From Rhodobacteraceae bacterium HLUCCO18 (GTDB lineage: Bacteria > Pseudomonadota > Alphaproteobacteria > Rhodobacterales > Rhodobacteraceae), in assembly GCA_001314805.1 (NCBI GenBank), contig LJSY01000014.1:1-64000 (forward strand): a stretch of 64,000 nucleotides of DNA, written 5' to 3'. The notes under the pieces were generated by a model. The model made no database searches. It had not been told where the DNA came from and worked only from the letters and a program-made list of their open reading frames with translations. This document shows positions 17,221-27,249 of the stretch, piece by piece (the stretch's first letter is position 1; each line of letters starts with the position of its first letter). A program made the translations under genes and the position numbers.

Positions 17221-18428
17221 CACGCGAGGCTCGTATGCACATGCGAGCCGCGTTCCAGCGTCCGGTGCACGGGGCATTTGTCCGCGATCTGCAAAAGCCT
17301 CTGGCGCTGATCCTCGGTCAGGTCGCCCTCCAGCGTGATGCGGCGGGTGAAGGTCTCCAGCGGCATGGTCCCGTTGCCCGCGTCCTGCGCGTGCACCCGG
17401 TCATGGGTGACGTCGACCGAGACATGGGTCAGCGGCCAGCGCTTGCGCCTTGCATACATGCGCAGCGTCATCGAGGTGCAGGCGCCCAGCCCCGCGGCGA
17501 GGAACTGGTAGGGCGTGAGCCCCCGGTCCGTGCCGCCGTAGCTTTTCGGCTCGTCGCCCAGCACGTGGTGCTTCGGCCCCGCCATGATGTCCTGCAGGAA
17601 ACCGCCGGAATCGGCCTCGGTGACGCGCGTGACGCCTTCCGGCGCGCCGGGCGGCGGGGCGGGGGGGCGGAGGTCGAGATAGCGCTGCGCCCAGGAGGCG
17701 ATGACCCCGGCGGCGTATTCGGCGTCGCGGCCGCGGCTGATCAGGTGGTCGGCATCGTCGAGTGTGACGAAACTCTTGGGATGGCGCGCGGCGGTGAAGA
17801 TGCGCGTGGCGTTGTCGATGCCCACCACCTCGTCGCGTGGCGCGTGCAGCACAAGAAGCGCGCGGCCCAGTTCCGCGATATCGTCGGCGATGGCCGCGCC
17901 TTGCACGTCCTCGACGAAGCCGCGCCCGATCTTCACCATCCGCCCGCCGAGGTCCACCTCGCCCACGCCATCGCGGCGGATCGCGTCCAGCGCATCGCCG
18001 AAATTATGCGCCACATGGCCAGGGTCGAAGGGTGCGCCCAGCGTGACCACGGCCTTCGCGGACGCAATCTGCCGCGCGGCCTTCAGCATCGCGGCCCCGC
18101 CCAGCGAATGGCCGATCAGAAGCACGGGCGCCATGTCGCGCGCGCCCAGTGCCTCGGCGGCGCAGACCAGATCGCCCACGTTGGAGGTGAACGAGGTGTT
18201 GTGGAACTCCCCCGCCGAATGGCCCAGCCCGGTGAAGTCGAAGCGCAGGACGGCGATGCCTTCCGCCGTGAGCCGCTGCGCGATCCGGCGCGCGGCCGCG
18301 ATATCCTTGCCGCAGGTGAAGCAATGCGCGAAGAGCGCGGTCGCCAGATGCGGCCCCTCGGGCAGATCGAGGCGCGCGGCAAGATCGTCCCCGGCATGGC
18401 CGGTGAAGGTGAAACGTTCCGTTGGCAT
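17220..18428 (-). CDS. bifunctional alpha/beta hydrolase and OsmC-family protein
   Basis: A 402-residue fusion. Residues 1-250 form an alpha/beta hydrolase (oxyanion AHCFTCGKD, nucleophile elbow IGHSLGGAA, acid DEVVG, histidine DADHLIS). Residues 260-402 form an OsmC/Ohr-type domain with the redox cysteines in GACTSMTLRMYA and ADKCPVHRTLE, which reduces organic hydroperoxides. The fusion is common in proteobacteria. ATG 18428 (MPTERFTFTG) is the normal start; the 564-aa track ORF extends into non-coding sequence. Confidence 0.9.
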   Translation of the reverse strand: MPTERFTFTGHAGDDLAARLDLPEGPHLATALFAHCFTCGKDIAAARRIAQRLTAEGIAVLRFDFTGLGHSAGEFHNTSFTSNVGDLVCAAEALGARDMAPVLLIGHSLGGAAMLKAARQIASAKAVVTLGAPFDPGHVAHNFGDALDAIRRDGVGEVDLGGRMVKIGRGFVEDVQGAAIADDIAELGRALLVLHAPRDEVVGIDNATRIFTAARHPKSFVTLDDADHLISRGRDAEYAAGVIASWAQRYLDLRPPAPPPGAPEGVTRVTEADSGGFLQDIMAGPKHHVLGDEPKSYGGTDRGLTPYQFLAAGLGACTSMTLRMYARRKRWPLTHVSVDVTHDRVHAQDAGNGTMPLETFTRRITLEGDLTEDQRQRLLQIADKCPVHRTLERGSHVHTSLA

Positions 18429-18686
18429 GGGCAGTCTCCGTCGGGTGCCCCCGAGGATGGGCGCGCGGCGCCCGCGCGGCAACCCGCATGAAACCCCCAT
18501 CACGGGGACGTGTGGCGCCGGAGGCGCGCGTGAACGCTCGGCCTTCGACGCCCCCTTGCCCGCCGCGCCCGCAGGCAGCCTGCGCGCCGACCGGTCTTGC
18601 GCCCGCACGCGGCGTCCCCAAATCACGAAGGGAAAGGGGCGCCGGATTCCGGTCCGGCCTGCGCACCCGCCCCGGAGGAAGAGGAC

Positions 18687-18953
18687 ATGAACCGCCGCCG
18701 CTTCCTTGCAGCCACAGCCGCGTGCCTCGCCGCGCAACCCGCTCTTGCGCGACGCGGCGGGGATCGCGGCGCACGCGGCACACGGGGCACGCGGGGTCCG
18801 CGCCAGCCGCGCGCGCCCCGGACCGCCCGGCGTGTCACGGTGGTGGGCCTCTGGACCATCGGACTCATCCTGCTGCTGGAGGACTCCGGCGAGGAATGCG
18901 AGGTCGTCGCCCATGACGGCCAGGGCAACTCGATCTGTGTGCTGCTTGACTGA
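18687..18953 (+). CDS. small exported Arg/Gly-rich protein
   Basis: An 88-residue protein. A Tat-like or Sec signal (MNRRRFLAATAACLAAQPALA) is followed by repeats of RGTRG/ARGTRGPRQPR, one hydrophobic helix (VVGLWTIGLILLLED) and a short end with two cysteines (EECEVVAHDGQGNSICVLLD). CGGAGGAAGAGG provides a strong ribosome site before ATG 18687. I do not recognise a family; similar short sequences occur as unknown proteins in Rhodobacterales. Confidence 0.6.
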   Translation: MNRRRFLAATAACLAAQPALARRGGDRGARGTRGTRGPRQPRAPRTARRVTVVGLWTIGLILLLEDSGEECEVVAHDGQGNSICVLLD

Positions 18954-18983
18954 GGCGGATCGGCCGCGCGCCGCCGTTCATCC

Positions 18984-19042
18984 CTTCATCCTGGCAGAAA
19001 ACCTCCGGGGGGGAGCGCGAAGCGCGGGGGGCAGAGCCCCCC
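18984..19042 (-). repeat. dispersed hairpin repeat, copy C (3' end of dddP)
   Basis: On the minus strand a hairpin (GGGGGGCTCTGCCCCCC and GCGCTTCGCGC) is followed by GGAGGTTTTCTGCCAGGATGAAG. It shares the ATG-AAG tail layout of copies A and D but with TGCCAGGATGAAG instead of GGAAAGATGAAG, and is closer to copy E. The dddP reading frame runs into it and stops at the TGA within GGATGAAG. Confidence 0.7.
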
Positions 19043-20389
19043 TCGGCGCTCTCCCATCAGCGCGGCGTCGAAGGGGTAGAATGTCAGGTCCTCGTACCCG
19101 TCCTCGGTGATCAGCACCTGATCCTCCAGCTTGATGCAGAAATCCCCGTCCTCCTCGCCCACCAGCGCCTCGACACAGAGCGTCATGCCGGGCTCGAGCG
19201 CATAGTCGAAAGCACCTTCGACGTGTTGATCGGCATAGGCGATGAGCGGCCACTCGTCGCACAGCCCCACCCCGTGGAAGCGGCAGGAATACTTGCGCGC
19301 GTCGTATTTCGGGTCGAGCTGGTGGCCCTCGTAGGTGAGGTCGCGGAAGGACACGCCGGGGGCCAGAAGCTGCTTGTTGGTCATGATGTGCTCGTGCGCG
19401 TGACGCATCGCCTCCACCATGTCGGGGCGCGGTGGTTCCGGGCCCAGCCACCAGGTCCGGCTGATGTCGATGCAGATCCCGTAGCAGCCGATCAGGTCCG
19501 TGTCGAAGGCCACGATCTCGTTGGGCTGGATCGTCCTCGGCCCGCATTCCTGGAACCACGGGTTGGTGCGGGGGCCGGACGCCAGAAGCCGCGTCTCGAT
19601 CCATTCGCCGCCGCGGCGGATGTTCTCGGCATGGAGCACCGCCCAGACGTCGTCCTCGGTCAGGCCCGGCCCGTTCACTATGGACCGGCAGGCCGCCTCC
19701 ATCGCCGCGACGGATGTCTCGCAGGCATGGGACGCGCAGCGCATCGCGCATATCTCGTCGGGGCCCTTGATGGCGCGGGCCTTTTCCATGACCTCCTCGC
19801 CGTCATGGAGATCGAACTCCGCCGCCTCCAGCGCCTTCGCGCCGTGGAGCAGGATCTTGTCGACCGCGAGCCGCCGGTTCGACCCTGCATGACCCGCCAG
19901 AACCTCCGCCACCTGCCCGGCAAACTCGCGCGCCGCCGCGCCGCCCCGGTCGCCGGTGGCGAAATAGAACATCGACGCGCCCGACCGGACCTCGGCCACC
20001 AGCGGGTTGTGATCGGCGAGGAAGGGCGAGTTCTTGTAGTCCCACAGCACCATGTGCCCGTCGGCGCAGACCATGCAGGCGCGGAACGGGTTGTGGGTGT
20101 TCCAAACCTGCATGTTCGTCGTGTCGGTGGCGTAGCGGATGTTGAGCGGGTCGAAGACCAGAACCCCCGCGAGGTCGCGTTCGGCCAGCCGGTCGACGAT
20201 GCGCTTCAGACGGTAGGCCCGCATGGCATGCAGGTCGGGCAGGATCAGGCCCGCCGCCTCCCACTCGGCATAGGCCAGCGGCGTGGGGCCGATCTCGATC
20301 CGGTCGTTGTCGTTGAGGGTGCCGTCGGGCAGGGTAATGCCCTTGGTCGGGTCGATCTTGCGCGCGGTGACGCGATGGGCTTCATTCAT
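18986..20389 (-). CDS. dddP: DMSP lyase DddP (M24 metallopeptidase fold)
   Basis: Cleaves dimethylsulfoniopropionate to dimethyl sulfide and acrylate. 467 residues. It reads closely like the roseobacter DddP I recall: KIDPTKGITLPDG, FDPLNIRYATDTTNMQVWN, KGPDEICAMRCASHACE and ASGPRTNPWFQECGPR. Metal ligands of the DddP iron centre fit with a +1 offset: D296, D298, D308, H372, E407, E422, and the catalytic Asp is D378 in GLCDEWP. Ordinary M24 peptidases lack this set. The normal protein ends about DAALMGE (residue 447); the last 21 residues (RRGGLCPPRFALPPGG and beyond) are encoded by dispersed repeat C. Start ATG 20389; another in-frame ATG lies 6 codons upstream. Confidence 0.92.
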   Translation of the reverse strand: MNEAHRVTARKIDPTKGITLPDGTLNDNDRIEIGPTPLAYAEWEAAGLILPDLHAMRAYRLKRIVDRLAERDLAGVLVFDPLNIRYATDTTNMQVWNTHNPFRACMVCADGHMVLWDYKNSPFLADHNPLVAEVRSGASMFYFATGDRGGAAAREFAGQVAEVLAGHAGSNRRLAVDKILLHGAKALEAAEFDLHDGEEVMEKARAIKGPDEICAMRCASHACETSVAAMEAACRSIVNGPGLTEDDVWAVLHAENIRRGGEWIETRLLASGPRTNPWFQECGPRTIQPNEIVAFDTDLIGCYGICIDISRTWWLGPEPPRPDMVEAMRHAHEHIMTNKQLLAPGVSFRDLTYEGHQLDPKYDARKYSCRFHGVGLCDEWPLIAYADQHVEGAFDYALEPGMTLCVEALVGEEDGDFCIKLEDQVLITEDGYEDLTFYPFDAALMGERRGGLCPPRFALPPGGFLPG

Positions 20390-20493
20390 CGGGCGGACCT
20401 TCGGCATCCACGTGAACTCTGGCACGATGGTTCCGGATACGTCGGGGCGCGGCGCGCCGCCAAACGGCACGGACAGGGGAAATCGGGTCGCAA

Positions 20494-21300
20494 ATGGAGG
20501 ATCACGTGCTGCAGACGCGGCTTCCCTCGGCGCCGTGGATGGTCCCCGCTCAACGCCGGCTTCCGGGGGCGCAGCCGCTCGACATGGCCGTGTGGCTGGA
20601 GGTGGACGACGCCTTCGCCGGGCAGATGGCGCTGCGCGACAGGCTGCTGGCCCGGCGGCGGGATGCTGTCCTTGCACAGCTGCCCGGAGCGGAGCAGGCC
20701 GGCGCCGAGGTTCTCGCGACCGTTCTCGCCCATCTGCCGCCCGGGTACACGCGGTCCGGGCGCAGGGTCACGCGGCCCGACGGGGTGCGGGTCGATCTCG
20801 ATGCGGACACGCCGCTGGCCACCGCCGCGCGGCTTGTGCAGGAGGATCTGTGCATCCTCGAAAAGCCGGTGGGCGCGCGGGAGCATGTCCTGACGGCCGC
20901 CTGCCTCTGCTTTCCCGCCAGCTGGACGCTCGCCGAGAAGATCGGCCGCCCGCTGGGCGCGATCCACGGGCCGGTCGAAAGCTACACGGTCGACATGGCC
21001 ACCCGCGTGCAGCGCATGTTCGACGCGATCCGCCCGGGCCGTCCGCTCTGGCGGCAGAACGCGCTGTTTTACGCCCGGCCCGACCTGCATCAGCCGCGAT
21101 CCGAGGCCGAGCCCCGGGACGAGACCCATCTCGACACGCCCTATCTGCGGTCCGAGCGGCAATGCCTTTTGCGGCTGCCCCGGACGGGCGCGATCCTGTT
21201 CTCGATCCACACCTACGTGGTGCCGGTCACGGCGCTGACGCCGCAACAGGCCAGCGTGCTCGCGGCGTTTCCCATCGACCATGCCGGCCATGGGCAGTAG
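20494..21300 (+). CDS. DUF3445 heme-dependent oxidative N-demethylase-like protein
   Basis: A 268-residue protein of DUF3445, whose founding member is the heme-binding alpha subunit of dimethylamine/methylamine N-demethylase (HODM). Recognisable segments: MVPAQRRLPGAQPLD, VQEDLCILEK, AACLCFPASWTLAEKIGRPL, AIHGPVESY and HLDTPYLRSERQCLLRLP. The reductase and other HODM subunits are not beside it; a methyltransferase gene follows after 9 bases. It is divergent from dddP, which suggests linkage to methylated osmolytes, but this is inference only. Confidence 0.8.
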   Translation: MEDHVLQTRLPSAPWMVPAQRRLPGAQPLDMAVWLEVDDAFAGQMALRDRLLARRRDAVLAQLPGAEQAGAEVLATVLAHLPPGYTRSGRRVTRPDGVRVDLDADTPLATAARLVQEDLCILEKPVGAREHVLTAACLCFPASWTLAEKIGRPLGAIHGPVESYTVDMATRVQRMFDAIRPGRPLWRQNALFYARPDLHQPRSEAEPRDETHLDTPYLRSERQCLLRLPRTGAILFSIHTYVVPVTALTPQQASVLAAFPIDHAGHGQ

Positions 21301-21309
21301 GGCAGGGCC

Positions 21310-22512
21310 ATGAGCGACGTCGAAGCCCAGTACGAGGCCTATCCTTACCCCGAACGCGACCCTGCCGACGAGGCGAAGCGGCTGATCGTGGGCTCGCCCT
21401 CCCACCCGGTGGAGCTGGATCATTACCTTTTCGCGGGCCGCAGGGACTGGACCGGACCCTTCCGCGCGTTGGTGGCGGGCGGCGGCACGGGCGACGCGCT
21501 GATCCAGCTTGCGCAGGTGCTGGCCAGCGCGGGCCGCGCGGCGGAGATCACCTATCTCGACCTTTCCACCGCGTCACGGCGTATCGCCGAGGCGCGCGCG
21601 GCGGCGCGGGGCCTCTCCAACATCGCGTTCCACACCGGATCGCTGCTGGACGCCCGGAGGTTCGGAGACTTCGACTACATCGACTGTTGCGGCGTGCTCC
21701 ACCATCTTCCCGATCCGCAGGCGGGCTTCGACGCGCTCGCGGGTGCTCTGGCGCCGGGGGGCGGGATCGGCCTGATGGTCTACGCCCCGCATGGACGGTC
21801 GGGGGTCTACCCGCTGCAATCGGCCTTCGGGCAGCTGTTGGCCGGCCCGCCGGAGGACCGGCTTAAGGCGGCCAGGGCGATCTTCGCCCGGCTGCCCGAC
21901 GGGCATCCGTTCCGCCGCAACCCGCATCTGGGCGATCACGAGGCGAGCGACGCGGGGTTCTACGACCTCCTGCTGCACAGCCGGGACCGGCCCTTCACGA
22001 TCACCGAGCTCGACGCGACGCTGCGTGCGTCGGGGCTGGCCATGACGGGCACACCCAACGCCCATCTCTACGACCCCGCGCCCATCGTGGGCGAGGCGGC
22101 GGACCTCTCGGCGTTGTCGCCGCTCGACCGCATGGCGCTGGCCGAGGAGTTGTCGGGCTCGATCAAGCTCCACGTCGTTTACGCCGCGAAGGCGGGCGAA
22201 GCCGGGGGACGGGTGGCAAGACCGGGCCCGCGGATGGTGCCGCATCTGCGCGGCGCGGCCCCGCAGGCGCTTGCGCAGGCGGTGGCCAAGACGGGCCGCA
22301 TCCCGGTGGGTTCCGCGCTGGGCACGAGGCATATCCCGGCGCCGAAGGGGCTCGCCCCGGTCATCGCGCGCATCGACGGGCGTGCCACGCTGGAGGAGAT
22401 CGCGCGCGCGGCGGGGGGTGACTGGTTCGCGATTGCGCCAGCATGGGGCAAACTGTCGGAGGCGCTGACGGCCTATGGCGTCCTGCTCTATTCCGGCGTT
22501 CTCAGGCGCTAG
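21310..22512 (+). CDS. class I SAM-dependent methyltransferase with C-terminal helical domain
   Basis: A 400-residue protein. The N-terminal part begins with YEAYPYPERDP and contains the SAM-binding fold: LVAGGGTGDALIQLAQ (motif I), ITYLDLSTASRRIAEARAAA and FDYIDCCGVLHHLPDPQAG. Residues 330-400 form a separate module (APVIARIDGRATLEEIARAAG) like the PqqD/winged-helix tail seen in methyltransferases that modify peptides or proteins. It overlaps the convergent purB by 4 bases. The substrate is unknown. Confidence 0.8.
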   Translation: MSDVEAQYEAYPYPERDPADEAKRLIVGSPSHPVELDHYLFAGRRDWTGPFRALVAGGGTGDALIQLAQVLASAGRAAEITYLDLSTASRRIAEARAAARGLSNIAFHTGSLLDARRFGDFDYIDCCGVLHHLPDPQAGFDALAGALAPGGGIGLMVYAPHGRSGVYPLQSAFGQLLAGPPEDRLKAARAIFARLPDGHPFRRNPHLGDHEASDAGFYDLLLHSRDRPFTITELDATLRASGLAMTGTPNAHLYDPAPIVGEAADLSALSPLDRMALAEELSGSIKLHVVYAAKAGEAGGRVARPGPRMVPHLRGAAPQALAQAVAKTGRIPVGSALGTRHIPAPKGLAPVIARIDGRATLEEIARAAGGDWFAIAPAWGKLSEALTAYGVLLYSGVLRR

Positions 22513-23819
22513 CCTTCCTCCCCGAACACCCGCGCGAAGATCGTGTCGACATGCTTGGTGTGGTAGCCGAGGTCGAATTTCTCCTCGATCTGGGCCGGGC
22601 TGAGCGCTGCCGTCACCTCGGGGTCGGCCAGAAGCTCCTCGCGGAAATCGCGGCCCTCTTCCCAGACCTTCATGGCGTTCCTTTGCACCAGCCGATACGC
22701 GTCCTCCCGGCTGACGCCCGCCTGCGTGAGCGCCAGAAGCACGCGCTGGGAATGCACGAGGCCGCGGAATTTCTCCATGTTGGCGATCATCGCGTCTGGG
22801 TAGATCACGAGTTTCTCGATCACGCCCGCGAGGCGATGCAGCGCGAAGTCGAGCGTCACGGTCGCGTCGGGGCCAATCATGCGCTCGACCGAGGAATGTG
22901 AGATGTCACGCTCGTGCCAGAGCGCCACGTTCTCCATCGCCGGGATTACCGCCATCCGGACCAGCCGCGCGAGCCCCGTGAGGTTTTCCGTCAGGACCGG
23001 GTTGCGCTTGTGGGGCATGGCGCTGGAGCCCTTTTGTCCCTTGGAGAAGAATTCCTCGGCCTCCAACACCTCGGTGCGCTGCATGTGGCGGATCTCGGTG
23101 GCGATGTTCTCGATGGACGAGGCGATCACGCCCAGCGTGGCGAAGAACATCGCGTGGCGGTCGCGGGGAATGACCTGGGTCGAGATCGGCTCGGGGCGCA
23201 GGCCGAGTTTCTCGCAGACATGGTCCTCTACGCCCGGATCGATATTGGCGAAGGTCCCCACGGCCCCGGAGATCGCGCCCGTCGCGATCTCCCAGCGGGC
23301 CTTTTCCAGCCGGTTCCGGTTGCGGTCCATCTCGGCGTAGAAGCGCGCGAAGGTCAGCCCCATGGTCACGGGCTCGGCGTGGATGCCGTGGGACCGGCCG
23401 ATGCGCACGGTCATCCTGTGTTCCATCGCGCGCGCCTTGAGCGCCGCCAGCACACGGTCGACGCCGGCCAGCAGCAGGTCGGTGGCGCGCACCAGTTGGA
23501 TGTTGAACGTCGTGTCGAGCACGTCCGACGACGTCATCCCCTGATGGACGAAGCGCGCCTCGTCATTGCCGATGATCTCGGCCAGATGGGTGAGAAAGGC
23601 GATCACGTCATGCTTGGTCACGGCCTCGATCTCGTCGATGCGGGCCACGTCGAACTCCACGTCCTTCGCTTTCCAGACGGCCTCGGCGTTTGCCTTCGGG
23701 ATGACGCCGAGCGCGGCCTGCGCGTCGCAGGCATGGGCCTCGATCTCGTACCAGATGCGGAACTTGGTGGCGGGCTCCCAGATGGCGGTCATCTCGGGAC
23801 GGGAATAGCGGGGGATCAT
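22509..23819 (-). CDS. purB: adenylosuccinate lyase
   Basis: Catalyses two steps of purine synthesis: SAICAR to AICAR plus fumarate, and adenylosuccinate to AMP. 436 residues, the usual bacterial length. The fumarase-superfamily signature GSSAMPHKRNP is present with its catalytic loop, together with GMTSSDVLDT and RIGRSHGIHAEP. ATG 23819 is the annotated start. It is expressed leftward and slightly overlaps the methyltransferase end. Confidence 0.97.
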   Translation of the reverse strand: MIPRYSRPEMTAIWEPATKFRIWYEIEAHACDAQAALGVIPKANAEAVWKAKDVEFDVARIDEIEAVTKHDVIAFLTHLAEIIGNDEARFVHQGMTSSDVLDTTFNIQLVRATDLLLAGVDRVLAALKARAMEHRMTVRIGRSHGIHAEPVTMGLTFARFYAEMDRNRNRLEKARWEIATGAISGAVGTFANIDPGVEDHVCEKLGLRPEPISTQVIPRDRHAMFFATLGVIASSIENIATEIRHMQRTEVLEAEEFFSKGQKGSSAMPHKRNPVLTENLTGLARLVRMAVIPAMENVALWHERDISHSSVERMIGPDATVTLDFALHRLAGVIEKLVIYPDAMIANMEKFRGLVHSQRVLLALTQAGVSREDAYRLVQRNAMKVWEEGRDFREELLADPEVTAALSPAQIEEKFDLGYHTKHVDTIFARVFGEEG

Positions 23820-23884
23820 GGGCTGGGCCTTGTCATCGGATCGGGTTTCGCGCTCTCATAGGCAGGGCAGGCAGGAGGAACAAG

Positions 23885-24280
23885 GTGACCCGGCCACGCA
23901 AATGGACGCGCCCGGTGGCGGCGCTGGCGCTGGTGCTGGCCGCAAACCCTGCGCTGGCCGAGTGGGAACGGCTGCATGCCGGGGCACTGATCGACCGGCT
24001 GAGCGGGGCCGAAGTGACCTATGAGGGCATCGGCTGGCAGAGCTTCCTTGTCTCCGGCCGGATGATCTACCGCGGCGCCGAGGCGCCTTCGGGAAGCAGC
24101 AGCCCGGGCGAATGGCGGGTGCAGGACGACAGCCTCTGCAGCCGCTGGCAGCCGGGTGGCGAGTGGGAATGCTACCGGGTCGAGATCGACGGGCAGGGCG
24201 GCATCCGTTTCATCGACGCCTATGGCAACATCAGCGCGGGCCGTTTCGCGTCCGATCCTGCGCAGGATTTGGGCGAGTGA
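23885..24280 (+). CDS. small exported hypothetical protein
   Basis: A 131-residue protein with a signal peptide (VAALALVLAANPALA) that starts at a GTG with AGGAGGA upstream. The mature part holds SGAEVTYEGIGWQSFLVSGRMIYRG, with WRVQDDSLCSRWQPGGEWECYRVEI, a pattern of a small beta domain with two cysteines about 15 residues apart. I do not recognise the family by name; it resembles short periplasmic domains found repeatedly in Rhodobacterales. It overlaps the next start by 4 bases. Confidence 0.65.
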   Translation: MTRPRKWTRPVAALALVLAANPALAEWERLHAGALIDRLSGAEVTYEGIGWQSFLVSGRMIYRGAEAPSGSSSPGEWRVQDDSLCSRWQPGGEWECYRVEIDGQGGIRFIDAYGNISAGRFASDPAQDLGE

Positions 24281-24684
24281 TCACGCTGGCGGAACTGGAG
24301 GGGCATTGGACGCTCACCCGGCGGATCGACGACCGGCGCGCGGGGCTGACGGGTCGGCTCATCGGAACCTGCCTCTGGCGGCGCGATGCCGCCGGATTGG
24401 TGCAGGAGGAGATCGGCACGCTTCATTACGGCTGTGCCCCGCCGATCCGCGCCGAACGCCGCTATCTCTGGCGGGAGGTGGGCGTCGGGCTGGCCGTGTT
24501 CTTCGAGGACGGGCGGCCCATTTACGACCTTGCCCCCGGGCGGCTCAGCACCCGGCACGACTGTGCGCCAGATACTTATGATGTTACCTATGTGTTTGAC
24601 GGAAGCTTCTCTTTTTCAACAACTTGGCGCGTCACAGGGCCCCGCAAGGACCAATTCATCCACAGCACTTACACGCGTCCCTAG
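24277..24684 (+). CDS. DUF6314 family protein
   Basis: A 135-residue cytoplasmic protein from a GTG at 24277 that overlaps the preceding stop. LEGHWTLTRRIDDRRAGLTGRLIGT, QEEIGTLHY, RAERRYLWRE and CAPDTYDVTYVF fit the lipocalin-like DUF6314 family. The track start 165 bases earlier lies inside the previous gene. Co-translation with the exported protein is likely; no function known. Confidence 0.75.
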   Translation: MITLAELEGHWTLTRRIDDRRAGLTGRLIGTCLWRRDAAGLVQEEIGTLHYGCAPPIRAERRYLWREVGVGLAVFFEDGRPIYDLAPGRLSTRHDCAPDTYDVTYVFDGSFSFSTTWRVTGPRKDQFIHSTYTRP

Positions 24685-25085
24685 GCGCCGTCGCCACCCA
24701 GCCTGTCGGCCTTTTTCCGGACGAGCACCGTGCGCAGGTCATGCATCGCCATGAGAAGCCGGTCGGTCACCTCCTCCAGCGCCTCGTCGGAGGCCCGCGA
24801 CTGCGCCCAGTGCGCCGTCAGGTTGAGGTGGTCGATCGTGCGGTGGATGTCGTCGAGATCGCGTTGTTCCAGAGCCGCGCGGCGTTCCTCCATCCAGCGG
24901 GCGATGGCGTCCTGCTCCACGTCGGTCAGGACGTGGTCGCCATGGGGCCGGATGTTGCCGTTGCGGATGTTCACGACCGCGATCTCGGTCATCTCGATCC
25001 GCCGCTGCCGGTTCTCGGTCGAGACGCGATAGACCGCGGCGCCGTTCTCGCGGATGCGGAAATAGAACTCGGGCAGATCTGTCAT
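24681..25085 (-). CDS. conserved small protein with helical C-terminus
   Basis: A 134-residue soluble protein. MTDLPEFYFRIRENGAAVYRVSTENRQRRIEM begins a beta-rich part and the second half is helical with charged residues (ARWMEERRAALEQRDLDDIHRTIDHLNL). It overlaps the DUF6314 gene end by 4 bases from the other strand. The pattern is widespread in Rhodobacterales in my memory, always as an uncharacterised protein. No function. Confidence 0.65.
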   Translation of the reverse strand: MTDLPEFYFRIRENGAAVYRVSTENRQRRIEMTEIAVVNIRNGNIRPHGDHVLTDVEQDAIARWMEERRAALEQRDLDDIHRTIDHLNLTAHWAQSRASDEALEEVTDRLLMAMHDLRTVLVRKKADRLGGDGA

Positions 25086-25152
25086 GGCGGGCGGAATCCG
25101 GCGAGGCGCTGTCGGTGCGGTGACGGCACGGTATTGGGGGCCAGCAGTGCTG

Positions 25153-25785
25153 TCAAAGCCGTCGGGCCACGACGAAGCGGGACGGCGGGCGCGCCGGGTA
25201 GTCGCCGCGTTCCTCGATGGCGAAGCCCGCGGCCTCGATGGTCGCCTCGAGCCGGGGGGGCCGCAGGAAGCGCAGCGGCGGCGCCTTGCCGAAGAGGCGC
25301 AGGGCCGCGACCACCGGCCAGAGCACGGTATAGCGCCCGCCGAGACAGGGCGTCTTGGCGATCAGCAGCCCGCCGGGCTTCAGCAGGCCGCGCATCTCGG
25401 CCAGCGCGGCGGGAAGATCGGGCAGCAGGTGCAGCAGGTTGAAGGCGGTCACGGCATCGAAGGGGCCGGGGGGCAGCGACCCGTCGCCAGGTCGGGCGGC
25501 GGCGAAGGACAGGCCCGCGACAGGTTCCGCCGCCAGCTTTTCATGCGCGATGGCGATCATGGCGTCGGCATCGTCCGTGCCGACGTAGCGCGCGACATGC
25601 GGCGCGAGCCGGAGCGCGGTGGAGCCCGTGCCGCAGCCCAGTTCCAGCACCTCCGCCTCTGCCGGCAGATGCGCGAGTGTCCGCTCCAGCGTCTTTTCCC
25701 AGTTCTCGGGCGCGCGCATGGGCGCCGCGGCATAGCGGCGGGCCATCCCGTTCCAGAACGCGGCTTGAGGGGTCGGGGCGGGCAA
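25153..25785 (-). CDS. class I SAM-dependent methyltransferase
   Basis: A 210-residue methyltransferase. Motif I is EVLELGCGTGSTALRLAPH near residue 45, followed by DADAMIAIAHEKL, FDAVTAFNLLHLLPDLPAAL and LKPGGLLIAKTPC. This fits a Methyltransf_11 enzyme. The substrate is unknown. It lies 67 bases from the DUF unit and is separated from the aminotransferase gene by the palindromes listed next. Confidence 0.8.
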   Translation of the reverse strand: MPAPTPQAAFWNGMARRYAAAPMRAPENWEKTLERTLAHLPAEAEVLELGCGTGSTALRLAPHVARYVGTDDADAMIAIAHEKLAAEPVAGLSFAAARPGDGSLPPGPFDAVTAFNLLHLLPDLPAALAEMRGLLKPGGLLIAKTPCLGGRYTVLWPVVAALRLFGKAPPLRFLRPPRLEATIEAAGFAIEERGDYPARPPSRFVVARRL

Positions 25786-25833
25786 TGCGCGGCCTCCTTG
25801 CTTTCAGGGGACCCTGCGACACCGAGGAGCGGG

Positions 25834-25875
25834 ACGCGGTTTCGAAACCGCGTGCCCAGGATCTTTCGAAAGATC
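25834..25875. repeat. twin palindromes with a TTTCGAAA core
   Basis: ACGCGGTTTCGAAACCGCGT (25834-25853) is a perfect 20-bp palindrome; GATCTTTCGAAAGATC (25860-25875) is a perfect 16-bp palindrome, 6 bases further. Both are centred on TTTCGAAA. They lie between the methyltransferase start and the aminotransferase stop, both leftward, so they may be a terminator pair, an operator or a dispersed repeat. Confidence 0.6.
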
Positions 25876-25898
25876 TTGGGCCCTTTTCCGTCGCTGGG

Positions 25899-27203
<1,305 letters not shown>

Positions 27204-27249
27204 TCAAGCAGGCTCGCCATCGGGCCGCCACCCATGAGAGGAAGACGAC

